A stretch of 34,071 bases of DNA, taken from NCBI GenBank assembly GCA_013334225.1, contig JAAXXY010000029.1, forward strand, positions 1 through 34,071. The letters run 5' to 3'. A program made the position numbers and the translations under genes. The notes under the pieces are model-generated. The model had not been told where the DNA came from. It made no database searches and saw nothing but the letters and a program-made list of their open reading frames with translations. Below are positions 8,585 through 16,809 of the stretch, in pieces. Source of the DNA: Chlorobiaceae bacterium. Its GTDB lineage: Bacteria > Bacteroidota > Chlorobiia > Chlorobiales > Chlorobiaceae. Every line of letters begins with the position of its first letter. The stretch's first letter is position 1.

Positions 8585-8656
8585 CTGGGGCGGCAGGATT
8601 CGAACCTGCGGATGTCGGCTCCAAAGGCCGATGCCTTACCACTTGGCGACGCCCCA
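8585..8656 (-). tRNA. tRNA-Gln (UUG)
   Basis: The minus strand gives acceptor TGGGGCG/CGCCCCA, D-arm GCCAAGTGGTAAGGC, anticodon stem TCGGC/GCCGA with loop CTTTGGA (anticodon TTG) and T-arm GCAGG-TTCGAAT-CCTGC. Discriminator G; CCA not encoded. Its neighbourhood, with a pseudogene on one side and repeats on the other, suits tRNA-associated genome turnover. Confidence 0.95.
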
Positions 8657-8843
8657 GTTTTCCGGATCAGAAAATTCGGAAGGCTTGCAATATACGGAGA
8701 AAATCCCGGAATAACAATCAATGGGGCAGCTCATACGGTATCGATACATCACTTCACACCTTCTGCTGCTTGTCCTTCGGACAATAAAGCGTATTTTAAA
8801 TCTGTGGTAACTTCAGGCCGCAGATGAGCAAGAGATTTTTCCG

Positions 8844-8931
8844 GTCATCCTGAACGAAACATAGCTTAGTGAAAGACCCATCTTATTGTTCAAAATAGGG
8901 TTATGGATTCTTCGCCCGATTACATCGGTCT
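8844..8931. repeat. interspersed repeat, copy A (GTCATCCTGAACGAA family)
   Basis: Starts GTCATCCTGAACGAA and ends GATTACATCGGTCT. It is near-identical over most of its length to copy B at 9182-9279 (shared ATGGATTCTTCGCCCGAT), but lacks the closing AGAATGAC end. Non-coding. Confidence 0.8.
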
Positions 8932-8953
8932 TTCCATGAACAAGTACTGTTTT

Positions 8954-9013
8954 GAGTAAATTCATGGTCCAGGTACGGTAGATGAGTAAATTCATGGTCC
9001 AGGTACGGTAGAT
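8954..9013. repeat. exact 30-bp tandem duplication
   Basis: A 30-base unit beginning GAGTAAATTCATGGTCC and ending GTACGGTAGAT occurs twice head to tail (8954-8983 and 8984-9013) with no mismatch, inside the repeat field between tRNA-Gln and trpF. Perfect identity implies a recent slip or duplication. Confidence 0.95.
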
Positions 9014-9049
9014 GCCGGATACGGGGAAGTCAGCATGACATCATGTTCC

Positions 9050-9132
9050 GTCATGCTGAACGCAATGAAATGCAGTGAAGCATCCATTTCTGACTTTGCC
9101 CATTATGGATTCTTCACTTCGTTCAGAATGAC
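9050..9132. repeat. interspersed repeat, copy C (palindromic ends)
   Basis: Begins GTCATGCTGAACGCAATG and ends TTCACTTCGTTCAGAATGAC, so its ends are inverted copies of each other. This is the architecture of small palindromic intergenic elements able to fold as one hairpin. Confidence 0.75.
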
Positions 9133-9181
9133 AAGAAAAGATAGGATGACAAAAGCAAGGAGTTTATTCCGAAAGATTGAT

Positions 9182-9279
9182 GTCATCCTGAATGAAGCGT
9201 AGCGTAGTGAAGGATCTATCTTATTGTTCAGGATAGGGTTATGGATTCTTCGCCCGATTACATCGGTCTCAGAATGACA
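9182..9279. repeat. interspersed repeat, copy B (palindromic ends)
   Basis: Begins GTCATCCTGAATGAAGCG and ends CTCAGAATGAC. The middle is shared with copy A. The region between tRNA-Gln and trpF (8657-9399) holds only these elements and no gene I can support. Confidence 0.8.
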
Positions 9280-9399
9280 ATTTGTGTATAACCGGATATA
9301 CCACTAATCGCCGGAGTATTAACTTCCGGCAACAGAAATGTGCATTGTTGACCAGGATAATGCCGATGCAACTCATCAAAACAAAACCCGGCTTTTTTC

Positions 9400-10047
9400 A
9401 TGACTAAAATCAAGATATGCGGCATAACCCGGCTTTCCGATGCACTTGAAGCCTGCAATGCTGGAGCCCATGCGCTCGGCTTCAATTTCAGCGGCAAAAG
9501 CCCGAGATATATCACAGTTGAAAAAGCAAAGGCTATCATCGACAAGCTTCCACCCTTCGTTACGACAACCGGTATATTTGTCGAACAATCACCGGAAGAG
9601 ATCGATGAAATCTGCCGCTGCTGCCGCATACAGTTTGCACAGCTGCATAATGATCTTTATAACCCCGAATATGCCCGGTCAATAAAAGAAGCACGGGTCA
9701 TCAAAGTTTTCAGGCCGGAAATTGATTTCAACGTAAAAGAAGTTTGCGATTTCTCAGAAAAAAGCGGAGTGAACACTTTTCTTTTTGATACCTGCCGCAA
9801 AGGAATGTTCGGCGGTACCGGAGAAAGTATAGATGCAACACTTGCCGAACGTATATTCAATGAAATCCGGAGTTCATGCTACACCATACTTGCCGGAGGA
9901 CTGAATGAAGGAAATGTCAGGAAAGCGATCCTGCGCACCCGCCCTTATGGTGTCGATACCGCAAGCGGTGTGGAGCATGAACCGGGTATCAAGGACCCGG
10001 TAAAAATGAGGGCATTCATCAAAGCTGTAAGCGAAGCGGTCTATTAA
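9400..10047 (+). CDS. trpF: phosphoribosylanthranilate isomerase
   Basis: Third step of tryptophan synthesis from chorismate: converts N-(5-phosphoribosyl)anthranilate to CdRP by an Amadori rearrangement in a TIM barrel. The general base Cys7 is in KICGIT and the general acid Asp130 in FLFDT. The phosphate-binding motifs GMFGGTG, ILAGGLNEGNV and GVDTASGVE are all in place, and 215 aa is a normal length. The usual QLHGDE motif reads QLHNDL, a small departure. The gene is alone here, with no other trp gene in the window, and converges with the hydrolase at 10092. Confidence 0.96.
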   Translation: MTKIKICGITRLSDALEACNAGAHALGFNFSGKSPRYITVEKAKAIIDKLPPFVTTTGIFVEQSPEEIDEICRCCRIQFAQLHNDLYNPEYARSIKEARVIKVFRPEIDFNVKEVCDFSEKSGVNTFLFDTCRKGMFGGTGESIDATLAERIFNEIRSSCYTILAGGLNEGNVRKAILRTRPYGVDTASGVEHEPGIKDPVKMRAFIKAVSEAVY

Positions 10048-10062
10048 GAATCGGACTTATAT

Positions 10063-10074
10063 GACCGATCGGTC
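10063..10074. other. 12-bp palindrome between convergent genes
   Basis: GACCGATCGGTC lies in the 44-base gap between the stops of trpF and the convergent hydrolase. It may act as a shared 3'-end hairpin; no strong T-run accompanies it. Confidence 0.35.
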
Positions 10075-10091
10075 TGATCTTTTCTCCGCAC

Positions 10092-11051
10092 TCAAGCTCC
10101 CGCAGTGGACTTTATCTGCTGCATAATATAATCCGACGCCGTCCCCGGTAATTCTATCGTGATCAGATGACCGCATTTGGGAACCTCGGCATAGGTGCCT
10201 TTTCCTGCAAGTTCTACAAGCTTCTTCGTGTTCTTGCAGGTCATGATCGCATCCCCGCTGCCGGCCACGAAAAGCATGGGGGCATCGGCGGCCCGGACCA
10301 TATCGGGCACCGATTCGGTGATTTCGAAAGATGTGATCTGACGGGTGGTCTGGTCGATCGCTTCGGGAGAACAGAGACCGAGACTTTTGAAGCCGATAAG
10401 GATATCATGAACGGGAACGTTGTTCTTCGCAAGCACGACACGGGCATAGACATAGGCCGGAACCCACCAGGTCAGCTTCCGCAGCAGATTGTTGAAAACG
10501 AACGTTATGATGTTGGTTGCCAGCGGCTTGATAATCGCATTGTTCGGCAGCATTCCGAAATTGAAAAAAGTCATCGAGCGGATCAGGCCGGGATTGTTGC
10601 GGGCATAATCGAGCGCTACGAAAGGGCCGAAAGAAAATGCCGCGATATGGAACCGTCTGAGTTCGAGCTTCTTGACCAGCTCACGCAGGTCATGGGCAAA
10701 AAAATCGATATGGTAATGGTTCTTGGGATCGTTGTCAGACCACCCATGACCACGCAAATCATAGGCTATGGTCCTGACACCTTTTTCATTCAGGTTTTTT
10801 ATAACATGGTGCCACCACATCCACCAGCAGTCCCAGCCATGGATAAGCACGACGGTTTCCGCCGCATCCGCGGGGCCCGAATCATGGTAATGGTGGACAA
10901 TCCCGTTCACTTCGATAAAACGGCTTCTGTCGATCAGGGAATATTCATATGCAGCCCGCCGGGCATTAACCTTGTTGTTCGATGCCTTGAGCTCCTGAAG
11001 TTCCTGTGTGTAACGCTTGAATTTCTCTGTTGGAAGTGCTTGCTGTACCAT
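10092..11051 (-). CDS. alpha/beta hydrolase
   Basis: An alpha/beta-fold hydrolase of unknown substrate, 319 aa. The oxyanion region is VVLIHGWDCWWMWW and the strand-turn YDLRGHGWSD is typical. The nucleophile elbow reads AFSFGPF with Ser140, so the first Gly of GxSxG is Ala. The acid is Asp267 (GSGDAIM) and the base His295 (CGHLITIE), giving a complete triad. About 45 residues precede the first beta strand, including a basic helical stretch. No signal peptide is seen. The ATG at 11051 opens MVQQALPTEK. The Trp-rich segment after HG hints at a hydrophobic substrate, which is inference. Confidence 0.88.
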   Translation of the reverse strand: MVQQALPTEKFKRYTQELQELKASNNKVNARRAAYEYSLIDRSRFIEVNGIVHHYHDSGPADAAETVVLIHGWDCWWMWWHHVIKNLNEKGVRTIAYDLRGHGWSDNDPKNHYHIDFFAHDLRELVKKLELRRFHIAAFSFGPFVALDYARNNPGLIRSMTFFNFGMLPNNAIIKPLATNIITFVFNNLLRKLTWWVPAYVYARVVLAKNNVPVHDILIGFKSLGLCSPEAIDQTTRQITSFEITESVPDMVRAADAPMLFVAGSGDAIMTCKNTKKLVELAGKGTYAEVPKCGHLITIELPGTASDYIMQQIKSTAGA

Positions 11052-11330
11052 GAGATAAAACAGCTAATGATGATTGGAAATATGCCGTAATATAATCAAA
11101 ATCAAATATATGGCGTCCTATCGCTTTGTTGATAAATGACTTATATGGCGTTTTCCGATAATGTCACCTGAAGGCGCGATTTCCGGCATCCACATCTTGT
11201 AACAACGTAATTTAATAAAAATTAACGTGTTATTTGGATAAAAGAAAAGCCTCCCGGAAAATCCTGAAACCCTTTGCAGCAGCTGCCGGCCATAGATATC
11301 CTTTTCAGTTAAACCGAAAAAAAGAAGCTC

Positions 11331-11476
11331 TTTCAAAGGATTTATCCCACGAGTTATCTATGACTCGTTTTTTTGTCATTCCGAACGAAGTAAAAAAGCC
11401 CGGCATCTAATTAACCGATATACTCTTATGAGAATTTTCCTGAATCATCGCCCGTCATCGTCAGACTCGGAATGAC
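11331..11476. repeat. interspersed repeat, copy D, with flanking module shared with 19341
   Basis: From 11331 (TTTCAAAGGATTTAT...ATCTATGACTCG) to the GTCATTCCGAACGAAG start at 11375, the sequence parallels 19341-19402. The element then runs to CAGACTCGGAATGAC at 11476, an inverted match to its start. The stretch 11052-11555 otherwise holds nothing I can support as a gene. Confidence 0.65.
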
Positions 11477-11555
11477 CGCAGGGCAAACGGATTGTCACAA
11501 AAAGGATACCCTGGACTTGCTTTTGAGACAGCTTCGAAGTACAGTAATAAAACCT

Positions 11556-12266
11556 TCAGTCAAAACTTTTCAATCCTGCGACACTGAACTCGAATACATG
11601 AGTTCCTTCGTCTTTGAACGGCACTTCTATCCTTATCTTCGAGGACTTTTTCATTTCATTCACAAATTCATCATACCCTTTCAGAACAACGTGCGTCGGC
11701 CTGTGATCGGCAGGTGCTTCGATCGGAAATTCAATGACCGGTTTATTATCGAAACAGACGTTGCCATAAGCACCGGGCACTCCTGTTAAAAATCTGCCCT
11801 TTTCAATACTCAACAATACTTCTTTACCGTACTTCGGATGCTTGTAAAGAGTAAGTGTTGCGTGCTGGGCCCCATCATAAGGAAAATTGAATTCGACCGT
11901 GTTTCTGGAAACAAGTGTGGCTGTCAGAATCTGACCTCTTCCCTTCTGATCCGGATAGCTGTCGTAATTCCATTTTGTTCTGATAATTCCATTACCTGGC
12001 ACTGCACTTGTCGTCACGTTGTCGAGGACAACTTTTTTCACAGCTACACGCACAAGTCCGGGAGGCCTCAATAAGCCGACAGCCAGGATAAAAGATGGAA
12101 TCACGAGAAAAAGGAGAACCGTCTTCATAACGGAACCCGATTTCCTGTCCCCTTTTGAAGAGAGCGAAGATAGCGCATCCTTTTTAAGTGCAGTTGAGCA
12201 GCGAGGACAGTATTTCGCAACTTCGGCGATATCGGCGAGGCCACATTTATCACATACAAGCGGCAT
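11556..12266 (-). CDS. zinc-ribbon membrane-anchored protein of unknown function
   Basis: A 236-residue protein with an N-terminal zinc ribbon (CDKC at 5-8, CPRC at 20-23), a basic linker, one transmembrane helix at about 46-65 (TVLLFLVIPSFILAVGLL) and a soluble C-terminal domain of roughly 170 residues rich in beta strands (TATLVSRNTVEFNFPYDG, ATLTLYKHPKYG, VIEFPIEAP). Topology is probably zinc ribbon inside and beta domain outside. No enzyme motif is visible. It is followed by no clear terminator. Its start lies 80 bases from the downstream end of the antiporter gene on the same strand, but a terminator separates them. Confidence 0.7.
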   Translation of the reverse strand: MPLVCDKCGLADIAEVAKYCPRCSTALKKDALSSLSSKGDRKSGSVMKTVLLFLVIPSFILAVGLLRPPGLVRVAVKKVVLDNVTTSAVPGNGIIRTKWNYDSYPDQKGRGQILTATLVSRNTVEFNFPYDGAQHATLTLYKHPKYGKEVLLSIEKGRFLTGVPGAYGNVCFDNKPVIEFPIEAPADHRPTHVVLKGYDEFVNEMKKSSKIRIEVPFKDEGTHVFEFSVAGLKSFD

Positions 12267-12339
12267 GAGGGTAGTTTGCTATATGATTACGGGTAATACT
12301 GAACTACACTGTAATATCCACTCAAAATTCCGGAAAGTA

Positions 12340-12367
12340 AAATAAAAAGCCCGGCAGGACTCCGGGC
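12340..12367 (-). terminator. rho-independent terminator of the Kef-type antiporter gene
   Basis: On the minus strand GCCCGG (12367-12362) pairs with CCGGGC (12354-12349) around a 7-nt loop and is followed by TTTTTATTTT. It lies 33 bases after the antiporter stop and separates it from the zinc-ribbon gene. Confidence 0.85.
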
Positions 12368-12399
12368 ACTTCCTCGAGTTTTCTTTGTTCGTGCGTTAT

Positions 12400-14160
12400 T
12401 CACTTCACAGCCGGGACAGGCACGGAACCAGTGAAGATTTTTTCACATTCGCGCCTGATGATCTCCTGCTGCTCGAGTATCAGTTCCGGGGCAACGGTGA
12501 AATGATTGAGAAGCAGTGAAAAAATCTGGATTGATGTTTCGAATTTTTCGGTAACCACGACATCGGCTCCGGCCTTGTAGAGAGCGGCGACATCGTCAAG
12601 TGTCCTGGCCCTGACAATGATATATGCTTTCTGATTGATCTCCCGGATTACGGCAATGCTCTTGCGAACGGCAGCGGCATCCGAAACGCCGATCACAACG
12701 GCACGGGCATGATCGACACCAGCCCGGAGCAGCGCTTTTTTGTCCGTACAATCACCGTAATAGATCGGCTCACCTTTTTTTCGCATGTTTTTAACCGTTT
12801 CCCGGTCGATCTCGAGAATCGAATAGGAAATATTGGTGGCATGAAGCACTGCCGCCACATTCTGGCCATTCACACCGAATCCGACAATGGATGCATGTAT
12901 CTCGCCAGCACAGATGATGGTGCTGTCAGGAGGCCGGACACCATGTGATGGATTCTCTTTCGATACAAGCGGAATGAAACCGAGCGCAGGTGCAACCTGG
13001 TCGGCAAATTTCGGTGCAAGCGAAATCATTGCCGGCGTCACGATCATGGTGACAACAATGATGGCGAGCATGGACTGGAAAAGCTCATGACCGATCACGT
13101 GATTTTTCAGAGCTGTTTCAGCAAGCACAAAAGAAAATTCCCCGATCTGCGCAAGGGCCATGCCAGCCATCATACTGACCCTCGGAGAGTTGCCGAGAAA
13201 GAGTGACACTCCTGCGACGAGGATTCCCTTGACAAGCAGGACTACAAGGGCTATCGCGACAAAAAGCGGCAGATTGATGACGGAAACATCGAGCAGAAGA
13301 CCGACAGATATGAAGAAAATGCTGGTGAACGCTTCACGGAAAGGATCGATGGAAGCACTGATCTGATGGCTTTCGTCGGTGCTTGCGATCACCATTCCGG
13401 CAATAAAGGAACCGAGGGCAAGCGACAAGCCGGCAATCGAAGTGAGATAGGCCGCACCGAAACAGATGACAAGACCACCGATCACCAGCACCTCCCTTGC
13501 ATGCAGTGAAGCGATGACCCGGACCAGTTTCGGCATCAGGAACCGGAAACTGAAAAAAATACCGGCTGAAAACAGAATGATCAGTGAAATTTTTTTAAAA
13601 AGCATGCCGAATGGAAGCGCTGCCTGAGGATTCAGCAGGTCGATCCCGATCATAAGAGGAACTACCGCAATGTCCTGAAAAATCAGGATACCGAGAGCGA
13701 TGCGGCCATGGGGCAGGGTCAGTTCGTCACGATCAGAAAGGATTTTAAGACTGATAGCCGTACTGCTGACGGAAAATGCGAATCCGAGGAATACCGCGGC
13801 AGAAACGGTTATGGTTCGTCCGATCATGAACATGAACCAGTAGGAAAGGCAACTGATGGCAAGTCCCGTTACAAGGATCTGTACAATACCTCCCACCAGC
13901 ACGATCCGTTTAAGCTTCTTCAGGTCATCAAGGGAAAACTCGAGCCCTATGGTAAACAACAGCAGGACAACACCAAGTTCGGCAAGTATCGAAATGAGCT
14001 CCTTGTCATATACAACACCTATGCCGGAAGGACCGAGAATAATGCCGGTAAAAATCAATCCGATGACAGGCGGAATCCTCAATCGCTGAAAAATCAGAAT
14101 GATAGCGACAGCTATCGCACCGATAAGCGAAAGGGCACCGAGGAAATCGAAATTATGCAT
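12400..14160 (-). CDS. cation:proton antiporter, CPA2/Kef type, with RCK (TrkA-N) domain
   Basis: An inner-membrane monovalent cation/proton antiporter or K+ efflux system, 586 aa. Residues 1 to about 385 form a dozen hydrophobic helices with Kef/CPA2 signatures (RLRIPPVIGLIFTGIILGP, ELGVVLLLFTIGLEFS, LGSFIAGMVIASTDESHQI, FFISVGLLLDV). Residues about 415-535 form a Rossmann-type RCK domain (ASIVGFGVNGQNVAAVL, then YYGDCTDKKALLRAGVDHA) that would bind NAD(H) or another nucleotide and gate transport. It starts at ATG 14160 and ends with a clear terminator. No KefF/KefG-type quinone oxidoreductase partner is adjacent. Ion specificity (K+ or Na+) cannot be decided. Confidence 0.93.
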   Translation of the reverse strand: MHNFDFLGALSLIGAIAVAIILIFQRLRIPPVIGLIFTGIILGPSGIGVVYDKELISILAELGVVLLLFTIGLEFSLDDLKKLKRIVLVGGIVQILVTGLAISCLSYWFMFMIGRTITVSAAVFLGFAFSVSSTAISLKILSDRDELTLPHGRIALGILIFQDIAVVPLMIGIDLLNPQAALPFGMLFKKISLIILFSAGIFFSFRFLMPKLVRVIASLHAREVLVIGGLVICFGAAYLTSIAGLSLALGSFIAGMVIASTDESHQISASIDPFREAFTSIFFISVGLLLDVSVINLPLFVAIALVVLLVKGILVAGVSLFLGNSPRVSMMAGMALAQIGEFSFVLAETALKNHVIGHELFQSMLAIIVVTMIVTPAMISLAPKFADQVAPALGFIPLVSKENPSHGVRPPDSTIICAGEIHASIVGFGVNGQNVAAVLHATNISYSILEIDRETVKNMRKKGEPIYYGDCTDKKALLRAGVDHARAVVIGVSDAAAVRKSIAVIREINQKAYIIVRARTLDDVAALYKAGADVVVTEKFETSIQIFSLLLNHFTVAPELILEQQEIIRRECEKIFTGSVPVPAVK

Positions 14161-14326
14161 GAAAGAAAGGCCTGGTCATGAAAAACTTAAGGTTCAGGTA
14201 TACAAAAAAGGTAGCGTCCCGAACACTCATATGCAAACCCGGCTGCGCCTATCCTGCATATTTTCCTCTGCTGCTGTGTATATTTGTCTGTAGGTGATAA
14301 CCGTAATTTCCACAACAGAAATCATA

Positions 14327-14614
14327 ATGCCCGCTCAACTTGTCTATATCACTGCAGCACTGATCTTTTTGGACCTCTTCCCCATGCCGGACGGATATCA
14401 TACCATTCTTACCATCATGGCCGGAGGAACCTTTGCTTGGAGTACGTATGTGAACTCACTGAAAAAAATCCCGCTGCTCGTTCTGGTTTATGCACTGTTC
14501 ACGATCCTGTACAATCCAGTCATGGAAATCGAACTGAACCGGCAGCTGTGGATATTCGCCGATCTTGCTGCAGGAACTCTGCTCCTTGCAACAAAAGATC
14601 ATATACTGCATTAA
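14327..14614 (+). CDS. small integral membrane protein (DUF6804-like)
   Basis: A 95-residue protein with about four hydrophobic segments (LVYITAALIFLDLFPMP, LTIMAGGTFAWSTYV, PLLVLVYALFTILYNP, LWIFADLAAGTLLLA). The FTILYNPVMEIELNRQLWIF pattern recalls a small family of bacterial membrane proteins (DUF6804) of unknown role; that match is from memory. I chose ATG 14327; an in-frame GTG at 14294 would add 11 residues, and neither has a good ribosome site. The next gene starts 25 bases later, so the two probably form an operon divergent from the antiporter. Confidence 0.65.
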   Translation: MPAQLVYITAALIFLDLFPMPDGYHTILTIMAGGTFAWSTYVNSLKKIPLLVLVYALFTILYNPVMEIELNRQLWIFADLAAGTLLLATKDHILH

Positions 14615-14639
14615 CCTCAACGCAAAACCGGAGCACATC

Positions 14640-15086
14640 ATGATAAAATTGATAACAGCTGCAATCCTGCTGCTCATTGTTCTCTCTTCGGGATTGTCCG
14701 GGGCAGCGCCGATTCCACAGGTCGGACCGATGCTCATCGAAGGTGTCATCGACCGCATATCCTGGAACGCGGACAGATTCGTCAAGGGAAGCGGTATGTA
14801 CAATAATGGAAAATGGCATCCCATGTCGGGGTCGCTCGGACATGACCGGACCATACCCGCTCATTACAGGATCTTATTGAAGAAAACGAGGGTCGAAAGC
14901 CATGAAACAGCAGTCGCTTCCCGTTCGTTCAAAAGCGGAAGCGATATCACCCTTGTCATCAACCACCCCGCAAACGACGGGTTCCTCATGAAAGGAATGC
15001 GGATCAAAGTTTATGATTATACCGTCAGGGGAGATGAGGGCGGTGACTGGTATTCATTCAGCCGTATAACAGTCTCAGGAAGATGA
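14640..15086 (+). CDS. secreted protein of unknown function
   Basis: 148 residues. The N-terminus MIKLITAAILLLIVLSSGL then SGAAP is a signal peptide with cleavage likely after SGA or GAA. The mature part has alternating beta-like segments (MLIEGVIDRISWN, HYRILLKKTRV, MRIKVYDYTVRGDE) and resembles a small periplasmic beta domain. An upstream in-frame start exists, but this ATG follows GGAGCACATC (GGAG) and begins exactly at the signal peptide, so I prefer it. It sits 25 bases behind the small membrane protein gene. No family recognised. Confidence 0.65.
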   Translation: MIKLITAAILLLIVLSSGLSGAAPIPQVGPMLIEGVIDRISWNADRFVKGSGMYNNGKWHPMSGSLGHDRTIPAHYRILLKKTRVESHETAVASRSFKSGSDITLVINHPANDGFLMKGMRIKVYDYTVRGDEGGDWYSFSRITVSGR

Positions 15087-15122
15087 ATGTCAGCGAGGAG
15101 TGGGTAGCGGGTAGTGGGTGAA

Positions 15123-15144
15123 GAGCCCCGACATGTCGGGGCTC
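15123..15144. repeat. perfect 22-bp palindrome
   Basis: GAGCCCCGACA and its exact reverse complement meet with no spacer. Two weaker relatives with the same CCCCG/CGGGG core follow within 160 bases (about 15190 and 15273). They lie in the non-coding stretch 15087-15386 and may be 3'-end or REP-like hairpins. Confidence 0.7.
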
Positions 15145-15296
15145 AATCCTCATGTTTCCCTTTACATAGACCCCTCATGACCATTATATCGCCCCTCCGG
15201 GGCTGAAGAAAAATTGTGGTGTTGGCGTACCTTGTTCCCGGTGCTTACACATCCGGCTACCAATATCTCACCCCGGATTTATCGGGGCTCAAAACC

Positions 15297-15387
15297 TCCC
15301 ACTCCCCATTACCCATTCCCCATTACCCATTCCCCATTACCCATTCCCCATTACCCATTCCCCATTACCCACTCCCCACTCCCCAGT
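15297..15387. repeat. heptanucleotide tandem repeat (13 units, CCCCATT/ACCCATT)
   Basis: Seven-base units alternate CCCCATT and ACCCATT from 15304, with variant units TCCCACT at the left end and ACCCACT, CCCCACT, CCCCAGT at the right. The array runs into the stop codon of the rubrerythrin gene. The minus strand carries regularly spaced runs of three and four Gs, so it could form G-quadruplexes in that gene's 3' untranslated region. Confidence 0.9.
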
Positions 15388-15884
15388 CAGACCTGAACGA
15401 ACTGGGCGGCTTTCGCTCCGCAGATAGGGCAGATTGCCGGTGGATTTTCCAGCTCGATATGGCCGCAGAAGGGACAGAGCCAGACTTCTGTCGCAGTGAT
15501 GTCCTTACCGTTCTTGACGGCCTCAAGCGCTTCTCTGTAGAGTTCGGCATGCTTCATTTCAGCTTTGAGGGCATACTGGAACATTTTTTTCGCCGCATGT
15601 CCCTCGGTTTCCGCCTGATCGAGCATTGGCGGGTACATTTCGGTATGTTCGTACGTTTCTCCGCCTATCGCAGCCAGAAGGTTGAATGCGGTTGAACCGA
15701 TCCCGCAAAGCGCCTCCAGATGCCCTTCGGCATGGATCCTTTCTGCCTGTGCCGTGGTGCGGAAAAGCTTTGCCACGTTGCGGTACCCCTCTTTTTCAGC
15801 GGCTTTCGCAAATGCGAGATATTTCTGGTTTGCCTGGCTCTCCCCGGCAAAGGCATCTTTCAGGTTATCGTTGGTGGTCGGCAT
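15387..15884 (-). CDS. rbr: rubrerythrin
   Basis: A cytosolic non-heme diiron peroxidase that removes hydrogen peroxide in anaerobes, 165 aa. The ferritin-like four-helix domain carries the Glu/His iron ligands (GESQANQKYLAF near residue 14, AQAERIHAEGH near 46, GGETYEHTEMYP, KAEMKHAELY). The C-terminal rubredoxin-like knuckles are WLCPFCGHIE and AICPICGAKA. Start at ATG 15884 follows AAGGAGAAACTGAAAG, a good ribosome site. It appears monocistronic; a heptanucleotide repeat abuts its stop codon. Confidence 0.96.
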   Translation of the reverse strand: MPTTNDNLKDAFAGESQANQKYLAFAKAAEKEGYRNVAKLFRTTAQAERIHAEGHLEALCGIGSTAFNLLAAIGGETYEHTEMYPPMLDQAETEGHAAKKMFQYALKAEMKHAELYREALEAVKNGKDITATEVWLCPFCGHIELENPPAICPICGAKAAQFVQV

Positions 15885-15983
15885 CTTTCAGTTTCTCCTT
15901 TTATAATTGAATGATCATACATAGATCTGATTTGAAAACAGTAGAAATGCTGCTGCAAAAAAGCAAGCTTTAAAAAAACCTCT

Positions 15984-16775
15984 TTATTGTTTCTTGTAAT
16001 AACCTTGCGAGCGCATCTGACTGACCCACTCCCGCGCCTTGTCACAGGCAGAAACAGCGGGCATCCAGTGAATGAAATTAGCGATATCCAGCAGTTGCAT
16101 ACGGACCAAACCTGGAAAATCCACTTCATACGGTTTCCCGATTTTCCAGGTATGCGGCTGCCTTGTCCGGCCTTTCTCGGGATGATCGTATTCGAAAGGG
16201 GGAAACACATCATCTATATTCCGGTTATTCCATTCTCCGGCAGGAACGGTTATCGTTGCCGCAGCTTCATCCTTCGTATGGAGCTTCGCGAATCCGGCAG
16301 CAAGGATTACCGGACGACCGAAAACCGACGCCGTATGCCCTGCGGAAACACCTGCAAAGCCGGCCATCACCGTTCCGCTTGCAATACCGATAGAGGGCAA
16401 GAACTTCAACGTATCGTTCTCACCCAGCCACCTCGCCGCCTGCAGGGCATCAACAAAAGGGTCCTTTGAACCGAACCTTGCAGAAAAAAGCAGAAGAACC
16501 GCGCTGTCGAGAAACTTTTCGAGTACACTGAAACGAGATCCATTGACGGAATTGCAAATCCAGGCGAGAAACATGTCGAGGTAGACCAGCATTTCGGCAG
16601 GAGAGAGTTCTGTGGAAAGTTTTGTAAAATCCTTTACCCCCGCATACAACACCGTTGTCTCGAATTCAATTCCCTTAACCGGAAAACAGCCTGCGGCTGC
16701 CTCATCGATTTCAACATCGACAGTCAGCGGCTGTGCCGAAAGAAAATCCTCTATGGTTCTGAAGTTGCAGGACAC
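15984..16775 (-). CDS. class III adenylate/guanylate cyclase-like protein, probably degenerate
   Basis: 263 aa. Residues about 40-180 follow the class III nucleotidyl cyclase pattern: VLYAGVKDFTKLSTELSPAE, then LEKFLDSAVLLLF, then SIGIASGTVMAGFAG and SVFGRPVILAAGFAKLH. The first metal-binding Asp of the usual FADI motif is Gly (YAGV), and the expected K-x-x-GD reads KFLDS, keeping only the second Asp. A cyclase of normal activity is therefore unlikely; a nucleotide-sensing or structural role is possible. No membrane helix. It begins at GTG 16775, 34 bases after the UPF0149 gene, with no good ribosome site, so translation may depend on its upstream neighbour. Confidence 0.7.
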   Translation of the reverse strand: MSCNFRTIEDFLSAQPLTVDVEIDEAAAGCFPVKGIEFETTVLYAGVKDFTKLSTELSPAEMLVYLDMFLAWICNSVNGSRFSVLEKFLDSAVLLLFSARFGSKDPFVDALQAARWLGENDTLKFLPSIGIASGTVMAGFAGVSAGHTASVFGRPVILAAGFAKLHTKDEAAATITVPAGEWNNRNIDDVFPPFEYDHPEKGRTRQPHTWKIGKPYEVDFPGLVRMQLLDIANFIHWMPAVSACDKAREWVSQMRSQGYYKKQ

Positions 16776-16809
16776 AAAACTGTGTTATTGCTTCAAAGAA
16801 GCTTGCTAT

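Noticed and set aside
8844..9279. Possible insertion sequence
   Set aside because: No transposase frame lies within or near; only short palindromic elements are seen.
11118..11336. 72-aa minus-strand frame in the gap between the alpha/beta hydrolase and the zinc-ribbon gene
   Set aside because: No ribosome site, mixed composition, and its upstream end touches the repeat at 11331; no family resemblance.
15304..15387. Possible CRISPR array from regular repeats
   Set aside because: Units are 7 bases without spacers, so it is a simple tandem repeat.
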